A stretch of DNA of 64,000 bases from Luteitalea pratensis (GTDB taxonomy: Bacteria > Acidobacteriota > Vicinamibacteria > Vicinamibacterales > Vicinamibacteraceae). The stretch is taken from positions 5,119,001-5,183,000 of the forward strand of contig NZ_CP015136.1 in NCBI RefSeq assembly GCF_001618865.1, given 5' to 3'. The notes below the pieces were generated by a model. It worked only from the letters and a program-made list of their open reading frames with translations. It was not told where the DNA came from and made no database searches. This document shows positions 26,133 through 34,140 of the stretch, one piece after another. How positions within the stretch are numbered: the stretch's first letter is position 1; each line of letters opens with the position of its first letter. Position numbers and translations under genes: made by a program.

Positions 26133-27227
26133 ATGACGATGACGAGACGTGACTTCCTCGGAACGACGCTCGCGGTGACGGCGAGCACGGCCTTGGTGCC
26201 GCCGGCGCGGGCCGCCACGCCACTGAAGGTGCTGGTCATCGGCGGGACCGGCTTTCTCGGCCCGCACACGGTGCGCCGGTTGCAGGAACGTGGGCACACC
26301 GTCACGTTGTTCAATCGCGGACGCACCAACCCCGGCCTGTTCCCGGACCTCGAGAAACTGCGCGGCGATCGGAAGACCGACCTCAAGGCACTCGAGGGCC
26401 GCACGTGGGATGCCGTGCTCGATCCGTCGGCCTACATCCCCGCCGATGTCACCCGCAGCGCCACGCTGCTCGCGCCCAACGTGAGCCACTACCTGATCAT
26501 CTCCAGCATCTCCGTGTACAAGGCGCTGGACACGCCCGGGATGGACGAGCGCGCGCCACTTGCCACGCTCAAGGACCCGACCGTGGATCAGGTGACGGGC
26601 GAGACCTACGGTGGGCTGAAGGCTCTGTGCGAGCAGGCCGCCGAGAAGGCGATGCCCGGCAAGACGACCGTCATTCGCCCCGGCCTCATCGTCGGCCCGG
26701 GCGACAACACGGACCGCTTCACGTACTGGCCGGTCCGAGTTTCGCGCGGCGGCGAGGTGCTCGCCCCGAATTCGCCCAATGACTTCGTCCAGTGCATCGA
26801 CGTCCGCGATCTCGCCAATTTCATCGTCACCACGCTCGAGAACAAGACGATGGGGATTTACAACGCCGACGCACCGCAGGCGAGCCTGACCATCGGACGC
26901 CTGGTCGACACCTGCAAGCAGGTGTCGAAGTCGAACGCGCAGTTCGTGTGGGTGCCGACCGCGTTCCTGGAGGCGCAGAAAGTGCGGCCCTGGAGCGACA
27001 TGCCGGTGTGGTTGCCCCTGACCGGCGAGGAGGCGGGCGGTGGCCAGATCAGCGTCAAGGCGGCGATGGCCAAGGGACTGACGCACCGTCCACTGGCCGA
27101 GACGGTGCGCGACACGCTTGCCTACGTCGAGACGTGGCCCGCCGAGCGCAAGGCCAAACTCAAGGCCGGACTGTCGGCCGAGCGCGAAAAGGAAGTCATC
27201 GCCGCGTGGAAGGCGAACAAGGCGTAA
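26133..27227 (+). CDS. Tat-exported NAD-dependent epimerase/dehydratase-like protein
   Basis: The 364-aa product begins with a twin-arginine signal TRRDFLGTTLAVTAS (about 1-28). The extended-SDR Rossmann motif VLVIGGTGFLGPHTVRRL follows near residue 32, then the FNRGRTNPG segment. The canonical YxxxK appears as YGGLK near residue 165. Such Tat-exported epimerase-like proteins are frequent in Acidobacteriota and Planctomycetota; substrate is unknown. GAGAGGACG provides a Shine-Dalgarno. Confidence 0.82.
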   Translation: MTMTRRDFLGTTLAVTASTALVPPARAATPLKVLVIGGTGFLGPHTVRRLQERGHTVTLFNRGRTNPGLFPDLEKLRGDRKTDLKALEGRTWDAVLDPSAYIPADVTRSATLLAPNVSHYLIISSISVYKALDTPGMDERAPLATLKDPTVDQVTGETYGGLKALCEQAAEKAMPGKTTVIRPGLIVGPGDNTDRFTYWPVRVSRGGEVLAPNSPNDFVQCIDVRDLANFIVTTLENKTMGIYNADAPQASLTIGRLVDTCKQVSKSNAQFVWVPTAFLEAQKVRPWSDMPVWLPLTGEEAGGGQISVKAAMAKGLTHRPLAETVRDTLAYVETWPAERKAKLKAGLSAEREKEVIAAWKANKA

Positions 27228-27297
27228 CCGCAGAATTGCAAATTTCAGACGTTCAGAATTTCATTGCCACCGCAACCTTCGAGGCGGAGTCGCGGTA

Positions 27298-27330
27298 GCG
27301 AAATTGTGAAATTGTGAAATTGTGAAATTA
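27298..27330. repeat. octanucleotide array AAATTGTG
   Basis: Three to four copies of AAATTGTG lie between two convergent genes. The array is AT-rich, unlike the surroundings. Confidence 0.9.
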
Positions 27331-27331
27331 C

Positions 27332-28981
27332 TCAGACTATTCCCTCCTTAAGGCTCTCGAGCAGGTAATCGCACGAGCGGACGACGAGCGCCATCATCGT
27401 CAGCGTAGGGTTGACGTACCCCACGCTCGGCATCGCGGCGCCGTCGACGACGAAGAGGTTCTTCACGTCGTGGGTCTGCTGGAACTGGTTGAGGACCGAC
27501 GTCTTGGGATCGGCCCCCATCCTCGCGATTCCGACCTCATGGCTCGCCCAGCGGGGCACCCATGTGATGCGGATGTTGGTGCCTCCAGCCGATTCGAGCA
27601 TCTCGGCCGCCTGCTCGGCGCCGTCGCGCATCATCGCCCAGTCGGTCTCGGAGTAATGCATGGCGATCTTCACTGCCGGAATCCCCCATGCATCGGTCAC
27701 GTCGGGATCGATCGTCACGCAGTTGCGCGCATCGGGCACAGGCTCGCCGAACCCACCAAGGTTCACCGTCGTGCGCCCACTGGCCTTGACGGCGGCCGCG
27801 TAGTCGGCGCCGAAGCCGGCGAGGCTCTGGTCGAAAGCGGTGGCGCCGCCTCCCTGGTAGCCATAGCCGCGCGGAAAGCGGGCGTCAGGCTTCTGCGGAT
27901 CGAGATTGCGAAACCGGGCGACGAAGAGCCCTGTCGGCTTCTGCGGCTCGTTCGTGCTGGCGGTCTTCTGGAATGCCGGGAACTCCGCTACCGCACCAAA
28001 GCCCGTGAAGTGCGACACGAGGTACTGGCCAAGCACGCCACTCGAGTTGGCAAGGCCGGCCGGATCCTGCGCGGTCGCCGAATTGAACAGCAGCCGCACC
28101 GACTCGAAGGCCTGCGCCGCCAGCAACACCACCCGGCCATGCACCTCGTGATGCGCGCGGGTACGACGATCGACGTAGCGGATGCCTGTCGCGCGGTGCG
28201 TCTGCGGGTCCATGAGCACCTGCGCAGCCATCGCGTGGGTGATGATGCGACAGCGCCCCGTCTTCTCCGCGTCGATCACCGTCGTGTAGGCCGCGTTGAA
28301 ATACGAGAACGTCGCGCAGCCGCGTTCGCACGGGCCGCACATGTGGCACGCGGGGCGGCCGTTGATCGACCGCGTCAGGTTGGCGGTACGTCCCTGCCTG
28401 ACGGTGCGTCCCATCCGCGCGCCGACCGTCGCGCGAACATGCGACTCGACGCACGAGAAACCGAACGGCGGCAGCAACTGCTGATCGGGCAGCTGCGCGA
28501 TGCCCTCGTTGATGCCGCTGATGCCGACGTATCGCTCGACGAGATCGTAATAGGGCGCCAGGTCGGCGTACGAGAGCGGCCAGTCGATGCCGAAACCGTC
28601 CCGCGATGCGGACCTGAAGTCGATGTCGCTGTAACGGTAACTCTGGCGGCCCCACACGTGCGTGCGGCCGCCAACGATGCGGGTGCGGCCCACCCAGGGG
28701 AACGGCAGGCCCGCGGGCGTGGTGTAGGGCTCGTCGGCGTCGTTGACGAACCAGTCCGCATTCCATTCCGTGCAGGCATAACTCGACGCCTGCTGCGGCT
28801 GCGTTCGCGACATCACCGCCTTCGTACGGGCCCGCAACGGAAGTGAGTGCGCCGGGGTGTGCTCGCGAAAGTCCTCTGGACCAAAGGGCCGTCCCGCGTC
28901 GAGCACGATCACCGAGAGGCCCGCTTCCGCCAGCCGTTTGGCCGCCCACCCGCCCGTGGCGCCGGCGCCGACGATGACCAC
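27332..28981 (-). CDS. GMC family FAD-dependent oxidoreductase
   Basis: The 549-aa product begins almost directly with the dinucleotide-binding motif VIVGAGATGGW and ends with the GMC C-terminal block MPSVGYVNPTLTMMALV. A CHMCGPCERGC segment near residue 220 holds a Cys cluster, as in gluconate/choline-type GMC subunits of Acidobacteriota. The first in-frame start is GTG at 28981, which leaves no N-terminal lead before the Rossmann strand. The frame is open back to the TGA of the preceding methionine aminopeptidase gene. Confidence 0.87.
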   Translation of the reverse strand: MVIVGAGATGGWAAKRLAEAGLSVIVLDAGRPFGPEDFREHTPAHSLPLRARTKAVMSRTQPQQASSYACTEWNADWFVNDADEPYTTPAGLPFPWVGRTRIVGGRTHVWGRQSYRYSDIDFRSASRDGFGIDWPLSYADLAPYYDLVERYVGISGINEGIAQLPDQQLLPPFGFSCVESHVRATVGARMGRTVRQGRTANLTRSINGRPACHMCGPCERGCATFSYFNAAYTTVIDAEKTGRCRIITHAMAAQVLMDPQTHRATGIRYVDRRTRAHHEVHGRVVLLAAQAFESVRLLFNSATAQDPAGLANSSGVLGQYLVSHFTGFGAVAEFPAFQKTASTNEPQKPTGLFVARFRNLDPQKPDARFPRGYGYQGGGATAFDQSLAGFGADYAAAVKASGRTTVNLGGFGEPVPDARNCVTIDPDVTDAWGIPAVKIAMHYSETDWAMMRDGAEQAAEMLESAGGTNIRITWVPRWASHEVGIARMGADPKTSVLNQFQQTHDVKNLFVVDGAAMPSVGYVNPTLTMMALVVRSCDYLLESLKEGIV

Positions 28982-29059
28982 GTTGGCGGGTGTCGCGGGC
29001 GCACCCGTCGCGTTCGACGGCCGGCCAGCACCTGGCGACTGCCGTTGGTCGGCGATGGT

Positions 29060-29827
29060 TCAGTGCCGCGTAGGGTCGTCGGGCGTCGCCGCCGTCAGCA
29101 CCAGCGCGCCCTCGGGTGTGACCACGATGGTGTGCTCGCAGTGTGCGGTCCAGCCGCCATCGCGGGTGGAAATCGTCCAGCGGTCGCCGGTCACCCGGAC
29201 CGATCCGGAGCGCTCTGCGACGAGCGGCTCGACGGCGATCACCATGCCATCAGTCAGCAGCGGCGAGCGGCCGCCCGGGTCGTAGTTGGGCACTTCCGGT
29301 GCCTCGTGAATCGAACGGCCGACGCCGTGCCCGGTCAGATCGCGGATGACCGAGAATCCCTGGTTGCGGACATGGCGATCGATGATCGCACCGAGCGCAT
29401 ACACCGGGATGCCGGGACGCACCTGGGCCAGTGCTGCCGACAGCGCGCCTTCCGCCGCGCGCGCCAGGCGCCGCCCACGTGACGTGGACGGCTCGACGGC
29501 GACGGTGATCGCGCCATCGGCGATGAAGCCGTCGAGTTCCGGGGTCACGTCGATCTTGACGAGGTCGCCGGCACGCAGCTTCGTGCGTGTCGGCAAGCCG
29601 TGCACGACGGCGTCGTTGACGCTGACAAACGCGGCGCACGGCGCCCCGTAGACGACCATCGGCGCGGCACGGGCGCCGTGGCGCCTGAGGATGTCCGCGC
29701 CTACAGCCTCGATGTCGGCCGGCGTCGTGCCGGGCACGACAGCCGCCCGCATCGCCGCCAGCGCATCGGCCACGACACGGCCCGCCCGCCGCATGCCGAA
29801 CAACTCTTCTGTCGTCGTGATGGACAT
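29060..29827 (-). CDS. map: type I methionine aminopeptidase
   Basis: A 255-aa pita-bread-fold peptidase that removes the initiator Met from new proteins in the cytoplasm. All five metal ligands are present: Asp93, Asp104, His167, Glu200 and Glu231. Length matches type I enzymes. No Shine-Dalgarno exists, but TATCGT lies 6 nt before the ATG on the minus strand, predicting a leaderless mRNA. It stands alone rather than in the usual ribosomal-protein operon, so it may be a second copy. Confidence 0.93.
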   Translation of the reverse strand: MSITTTEELFGMRRAGRVVADALAAMRAAVVPGTTPADIEAVGADILRRHGARAAPMVVYGAPCAAFVSVNDAVVHGLPTRTKLRAGDLVKIDVTPELDGFIADGAITVAVEPSTSRGRRLARAAEGALSAALAQVRPGIPVYALGAIIDRHVRNQGFSVIRDLTGHGVGRSIHEAPEVPNYDPGGRSPLLTDGMVIAVEPLVAERSGSVRVTGDRWTISTRDGGWTAHCEHTIVVTPEGALVLTAATPDDPTRH

Positions 29828-29833
29828 GGGGCG

Positions 29834-29839
29834 ACGATA
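29834..29839 (-). promoter_or_regulatory. -10-like TATCGT, predicted leaderless promoter of map
   Basis: On the minus strand the hexamer TATCGT is followed by 6 nt and then the ATG at 29827. No Shine-Dalgarno lies between. Confidence 0.5.
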
Positions 29840-29844
29840 ACACC

Positions 29845-29949
29845 ACCGGGTACCGGGTACCGGGTACCGGGTACCGGGTGCCGGGTGCCGGGTGCCGGGT
29901 GCCGGGTGCCGGGTGCCGGGTGCCGGGTGCCGGGTGCCGGGTGCCGGGA
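29845..29949. repeat. long heptamer array GGGTACC / GGGTGCC
   Basis: About four TACCGGG units are followed by about ten TGCCGGG units. It is the same pair of heptamers, in the same order, as the array at 3461-3515. Confidence 0.95.
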
Positions 29950-29973
29950 ATCCGCTGATCGCGGATCGGGAAC

Positions 29974-30013
29974 TTCGGGATTGGGGATTCGGGATTCGGG
30001 ATTCGGGATTCGA
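29974..30013. repeat. heptamer array GGATTCG
   Basis: About five copies of GGATTCG/GGATTGG follow the preceding array after 25 nt. Confidence 0.88.
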
Positions 30014-30050
30014 CTCATGGCGGGATTGGGGTAAGGGGTATTCCGCGCCA

Positions 30051-30125
30051 GGCGTTAAGCGTTAGGCGTTAGGCGTTTTCAGCGTTCGACGTTCAGCGTT
30101 CAGCGTTCTGCGTTCTGCGTTCCTC
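30051..30125. repeat. heptamer array GTTAGGC then GTTCAGC/GTTCTGC
   Basis: Three GTTARGC units are followed by several GTTCAGC and GTTCTGC units, ending about 55 nt before the next gene. Confidence 0.88.
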
Positions 30126-30182
30126 TGATACCGTGTCCCCGCTCCGAATGCCTCGGGGCCGTGACGACAGGGAGACACCGAC

Positions 30183-31091
30183 GTGCAGGGTGTGTTTTCG
30201 GTACTCGCGACGCCGTTCCGTCAGGGCGGGGACGTCGACGTCGAGAGCCTTCGGCGCTACGTCGAGCATTTCATTGGCGCCGGCGTGACCGGCTTCACGG
30301 CGCTCGGCGTCCTGGGCGAGGCGGCGCGTCTCACCGAGCGCGAACGGGCGCTGGTGCTCGACACCGTGTTGGGACAGGTCAACGGCCGCGCCCCGGTCGT
30401 GGTCGGTACGACGACGGAGGGCCTGCAGACCTGCCTCGAGTTGAGTCGTGCAGCGCAGGCCGCGGGCGCCACCGCGGTGATGGTGAGCCCGCCGCGTGCG
30501 CCGAAGCTGAACTCGGCGAGCGTGAAGGCGCACTTCGCGGCGCTTGCCGAGGCGCTGACCATTCCGATCGTCATCCAGGACTTCCCACCCGTCTCGGGCT
30601 TCACGATGGAGGCCTCGCTGCTGGTGCAGATCGCGCGGGAGATCCCGACCGCCCGGACGATCAAGCTCGAGGATCCGCCCACGCCGCTCAAGACCGCGCG
30701 TCTGCTCGACGCGGCCGGAGACGTGGCGCTCACCATCTTCGGAGGCCTCGGCGGCGTGTACCTGCTCGAGGAACTGATGGCCGGATCGGCCGGCGCGATG
30801 ACCGGCTTCGCCTTCCCCGAAATCCTGGTCGCCATCGTCAGCCGCTGGCACGCGGGCGACCGTGATGGCGCAGCCGACCTGTTCTACAAGACGGTGCCGC
30901 TGATGCGCCTGGAGTTCCAGGAAGGCATCGGCATGGCCGTTCGCAAGGAAGTGTTGAAGCGGCGCGGCCTGATCGCCGACGCCTCCACGCGGGCGCCCGG
31001 TGCGACGATCGACCCCGGCACGCGCGCAGCACTCGATCGCTTGATCACCTGGACCGCAGCACAGGAAGGACTGGCATGGATCTCGGATTGA
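30183..31091 (+). CDS. dihydrodipicolinate synthase (DapA) family aldolase/lyase
   Basis: A 302-aa TIM barrel with the Schiff-base lysine in ARTIKLEDPP (near residue 160). The conserved Tyr of the YNxP motif is replaced: the segment reads VIQDFPP near residue 138. This argues against true DapA and for another branch of the family. It overlaps an SDR gene by 16 nt and a proline dehydrogenase gene follows, so a role in hydroxyproline or related imino-acid breakdown is possible; DapA-family deaminases exist there. The GTG start has GGGAG 8 nt upstream. Confidence 0.83.
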   Translation: MQGVFSVLATPFRQGGDVDVESLRRYVEHFIGAGVTGFTALGVLGEAARLTERERALVLDTVLGQVNGRAPVVVGTTTEGLQTCLELSRAAQAAGATAVMVSPPRAPKLNSASVKAHFAALAEALTIPIVIQDFPPVSGFTMEASLLVQIAREIPTARTIKLEDPPTPLKTARLLDAAGDVALTIFGGLGGVYLLEELMAGSAGAMTGFAFPEILVAIVSRWHAGDRDGAADLFYKTVPLMRLEFQEGIGMAVRKEVLKRRGLIADASTRAPGATIDPGTRAALDRLITWTAAQEGLAWISD

Positions 31092-31870
31092 CGGGCAAGG
31101 TGGCGATGGTGGGCGGCGCGAGCCGCGGGCTCGGCCTCGCCGTGGCACGGGCCCTGGTGGCCGAAGGCGCGCAGGTGTCCATCGCCTCGCGCGATGACGT
31201 ACGCATCGATGCCGCGGCCGCCGCGTTGCGCGACGGCACGCCCGGTGCGCAGGTGCTCGCCGTGCCGGCCGACCTCCGGACCAGTGACGACATCACCACC
31301 TGGCATGACGCGACGATGGAACGGTTCGGCGGGGTGGACCTGCTGTTTGTCAACACCGGAGGGCCGCCGCCGGGCCCGGCACTGTCGTTCGACGACCAGG
31401 CCTGGCAGCAGGCCGTCGATCTGTTGCTGCTGAGCGCAATCCGGATGGTGCGGCTGGCGGTGCCGGTGATGGCCGCGCGTGGCGGCGGCAGCATCCTGAT
31501 GACGACCTCGTCGGCGATCAAGGAACCCATCGCCAACCTCGCGCTGTCCAACGTCGTGAGGGCCAGCGTCTCGGCGCTGGTCAAGACGCTGTCCAACGAA
31601 CTCGCGCCGCAGCGGATCCGGGTCAACAACCTCGTCCCGGGACGCATCGACACCGATCGGGTGCGGGAGCTCGACGAGGGCCGCGCGAAGATCGCCAGCA
31701 TCAGCCTCGAGGAGCAGCGCACCCGGATGGAAGCGACCATTCCCACCGGCCGGTATGGCGCCCCCGACGAGTTCGGCAAGGCCGCGGCGTTCCTGCTGTC
31801 GGACGCCTCGGCCTACACGACCGGCGCGATCCTCCAGATCGACGGCGGGCTCATCAAGGGCGTCTGGTAA
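31076..31870 (+). CDS. SDR-fold protein with altered catalytic motif
   Basis: A 264-aa short-chain dehydrogenase/reductase fold. The nucleotide motif GGASRGLGLAVARAL is present, but the active site lacks YxxxK: the region reads NLALSNVVRASVSAL (near residue 160), with Ser and Arg at the expected places. This fits the BKR-like SDR subgroup that lacks the classical tetrad. Whether it reduces anything is uncertain. It overlaps the DapA-like gene by 16 nt. Confidence 0.85.
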   Translation: MDLGLTGKVAMVGGASRGLGLAVARALVAEGAQVSIASRDDVRIDAAAAALRDGTPGAQVLAVPADLRTSDDITTWHDATMERFGGVDLLFVNTGGPPPGPALSFDDQAWQQAVDLLLLSAIRMVRLAVPVMAARGGGSILMTTSSAIKEPIANLALSNVVRASVSALVKTLSNELAPQRIRVNNLVPGRIDTDRVRELDEGRAKIASISLEEQRTRMEATIPTGRYGAPDEFGKAAAFLLSDASAYTTGAILQIDGGLIKGVW

Positions 31871-31884
31871 GGAAGGCCATACAC

Positions 31885-32820
31885 ATGCACCCCGTGCGCA
31901 GCGTGCTGCTCGCCGCCTCGGAGAACCGGTGGATGCGGGAGAACGCCACCCGGCTGCCGGTGTTCCGCAGGGCCGTCAAGCGCTTCATGCCGGGCGAGCG
32001 CCTCGAGGACGCGCTCGATGCGGCCGACGCGCTGCGACGCCAGGAGGGAATCGCGACCATCCTCACGCGTCTCGGCGAGGGCGTCACGCAGATGACCGAG
32101 GCCGACGCCGTCACCGAACACTATCTCGATGCCGCCGGCCAGATCGAGCAACGGCAACTCGATACGCAGATCTCGGTGAAGCTGACCCAGCTTGGCCTGG
32201 ACATGGACCCGGCACGCTGTCGCGCCCACGTGCGCCACCTCGCCGCGCGTGCCGCGGCCGGTGGCGCCATGCTCTGGATCGACATGGAGCAGCACCAGTA
32301 CGTGCACCCCACGCTGGAGCTCTACCACGCCGTGCTCGCGGAACACCGCAACGTCGGCGTGTGCCTGCAGGCGTACCTGTATCGGACGGAGAAGGACCTG
32401 CAGGCGATCATCGAGGCCGGCGGAGCCGTGCGCCTCGTCAAGGGTGCCTACAAGGAGCCGGCCAGCGTTGCCTGGCCGAAAAAGGTCGATGTCGATGCGA
32501 GCTACCTGGCACTCGCGAAGACCATGATCGGGACCGACGCCGGCGCACGCGGCTTCCGCGCCGTGTTCGGCACGCACGACGTGACCATCATCGACGCCAT
32601 CCAGCAGCACGCGAAAACCACCGGCGTCGCCAACGATGCCTATGAGTTCGCCCTGCTCTATGGCATCCAGCGGAGCGTGCAGCAGCAACTCGCCCGCGAC
32701 GGCTATGGCCTGCGCGTGCTCATCAGCTACGGCGACTACTGGTTCCCGTGGTACATGCGCCGCCTCGCCGAACGCCCCGCGAACGTCTGGTTCGTTGCGC
32801 GGACGATGTTTGCCAAGTAA
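31885..32820 (+). CDS. proline dehydrogenase (monofunctional)
   Basis: A 311-aa FAD-dependent TIM barrel that oxidises proline to pyrroline-5-carboxylate at the membrane and passes electrons to the respiratory chain. The substrate-binding C-terminal motif YMRRLAERPANVWF is clear, as are QISVKLTQLGLDMD and RLVKGAYKEP. Length matches monofunctional enzymes; no P5C dehydrogenase is in the window. GGAAGG provides a Shine-Dalgarno, 14 nt after the SDR gene. Confidence 0.92.
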   Translation: MHPVRSVLLAASENRWMRENATRLPVFRRAVKRFMPGERLEDALDAADALRRQEGIATILTRLGEGVTQMTEADAVTEHYLDAAGQIEQRQLDTQISVKLTQLGLDMDPARCRAHVRHLAARAAAGGAMLWIDMEQHQYVHPTLELYHAVLAEHRNVGVCLQAYLYRTEKDLQAIIEAGGAVRLVKGAYKEPASVAWPKKVDVDASYLALAKTMIGTDAGARGFRAVFGTHDVTIIDAIQQHAKTTGVANDAYEFALLYGIQRSVQQQLARDGYGLRVLISYGDYWFPWYMRRLAERPANVWFVARTMFAK

Positions 32821-32868
32821 TCGGCCTTGGCCCTTGGGCCTTCGGCATGACGTTCCCAGTGTTCGCCG

Positions 32869-33058
32869 CAGGTCTCATGTCTCAAGTCTCAGACCTAACT
32901 AAGAACCCTGGACCATGAACGTTCGGGCGCTGCGTTCGACGTTCGTCGGAGGCTAAGCTGCTGATCCGTAGACCGTAAGCCGTGGGCTACAGGCTGCAGG
33001 CTGTAGGCCGGAAGCCGTGAGACCTGAGCCCTGAGCCCTGAGACCTGAGACCTGAGAC
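32869..33058. repeat. heptamer cluster before the amidohydrolase gene
   Basis: TCAAGTC-type units (32869-32895), GTAGRCYG/CAGGCTG-type units (32968-33010) and GAGACCT/GAGCCCT units (33019-33058). The last unit abuts the GTG start at 33059, so no Shine-Dalgarno is present there. Nothing else is visible in the 238-nt gap. Confidence 0.85.
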
Positions 33059-33904
33059 GTGAAGATCGACTCTCACCAACACCTGTGGCGTTTCGATCCG
33101 GTCGAGTACGGCTGGATCGACGAGAAGGCGACCGCGCTGCGCCGCAGCTACCTGCACGCGGACCTGGCGCGTGAGCTGACGGCCTCGGGGCTGGACGGCG
33201 CCGTGGCCGTCCAGGCGCGGCAGTCGCTGGCCGAGAACGACTTCCTGCTCGGGCAGGCCACGGCATCCGGTGGGCGGATTCGTGGCGTGGTCGGTTGGGT
33301 GAATCTCGCGGCCGATGATGTGGACGAGGTACTGGGCCGCTACGCGCCGCAACCACGGTTCGTGGGCGTGCGTCACGTCGTGCAGGGGGAGACCGATCCC
33401 GGGTTCCTGGCCAGGCCCGCGTTCAATCGCGGCGTCAGCCGATTGCGGCGCCACGGTCTCGTGTACGACGTCCTCATCTACGCCGCGCAATTGCCGGCGG
33501 CGATCGCGTTCGTGGATCGTCACCCGTCGCAGCCGTTCGTGCTGGATCACATCGCCAAGCCAACGATCGCGGCGGGGCGTATCGACGAGGCCTGGGCGCG
33601 ATCGTTCCGTGAGATCGCCAAGCGATCGCACGTGACGTGCAAGCTATCGGGCGTGGTCACCGAGGTGCGTGACGCGACCTGGAGCATCGATGTCATCAGG
33701 CCCTACGTGGACCTCGCGATCGAGGCCTTCGGACCGGCGCGGCTGATGTTCGGGTCCGACTGGCCTGTCTGCCGGCTCAAGACCGAGTACGGCGACTGGG
33801 TGCGGACCGTGCAGGCGCTCACCTCGGGATGGTCCGCGGCCGAGCAGGCGGCATTCTGGGGCGGCACGGCTGCCACCACGTACAAGTTGGCGCCTGATGC
33901 CTGA
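33059..33904 (+). CDS. amidohydrolase, L-fuconolactonase-like
   Basis: A 281-aa metal-dependent hydrolase of the amidohydrolase-2 type. It starts KIDSHQHLWRFDP (HxH metal site) and has VLDHIAKP, KLSG and the C-terminal FGSDWPVC, the pattern of sugar-lactone hydrolases such as fuconolactonase. Both ends touch repeats: the GTG start follows heptamers directly, and the stop TGA is inside the CCTGATG array. The start could also lie a few codons downstream. Confidence 0.82.
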   Translation: MKIDSHQHLWRFDPVEYGWIDEKATALRRSYLHADLARELTASGLDGAVAVQARQSLAENDFLLGQATASGGRIRGVVGWVNLAADDVDEVLGRYAPQPRFVGVRHVVQGETDPGFLARPAFNRGVSRLRRHGLVYDVLIYAAQLPAAIAFVDRHPSQPFVLDHIAKPTIAAGRIDEAWARSFREIAKRSHVTCKLSGVVTEVRDATWSIDVIRPYVDLAIEAFGPARLMFGSDWPVCRLKTEYGDWVRTVQALTSGWSAAEQAAFWGGTAATTYKLAPDA

Positions 33905-33942
33905 TGCCTGATGCCTCATGCCTGATGCCTGATGCCTGATGC
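33892..33942. repeat. heptamer array CCTGATG
   Basis: About seven copies of CCTGATG (one CCTCATG) start inside the end of the amidohydrolase gene and continue to a hairpin. The unit is the reverse complement of CATCAGG, which occurs elsewhere. Confidence 0.93.
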
Positions 33943-33960
33943 GTCGAGCAAGCTCGACGC
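33941..33960. repeat. hairpin of the GTCGA dispersed family
   Basis: GCGTCGAGC-AA-GCTCGACGC has perfect 9-bp arms and is followed by CTAC. On the other strand it reads GTAG-GCGTCGAGC..., matching elements at 34011 and 37357-37470. Confidence 0.8.
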
Positions 33961-34010
33961 CTACGCCTCTGTGGCGCGGCCTGTGGTTTACGGTGCCCGG
34001 TGCCCGCTCT

Positions 34011-34034
34011 GTAGCGGTCGACCTTGGTCGACCG
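34011..34034. repeat. GTAGCGGTCGACC hairpin element
   Basis: CGGTCGACC-TT-GGTCGACCG (34015-34034) has perfect 9-bp arms preceded by GTAG. The rest of the 236-nt gap holds GTTCRGC heptamers (34072-34090) and the promoter of the next gene. Confidence 0.8.
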
Positions 34035-34128
34035 TCGAGGCGTTCACCGTCACTCTGATCGACGTTCGGCGTTCAGCGTTCTGCGTTCGTCTGGCGTCGC
34101 CCTGTCGCTCCGCTGGCCGTTCCCGGAG

Positions 34129-34134
34129 TATGCT
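34129..34134 (+). promoter_or_regulatory. -10-like TATGCT, predicted leaderless promoter
   Basis: TATGCT is followed by 6 nt and the ATG at 34141, with no Shine-Dalgarno. This also supports the chosen start of the gene. Confidence 0.5.
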
Positions 34135-34140
34135 GCGTCC

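Noticed and set aside
29845-29949. Possible CRISPR array
   Set aside because: Units are 7 nt and directly adjacent, with no spacers; no cas gene is present.
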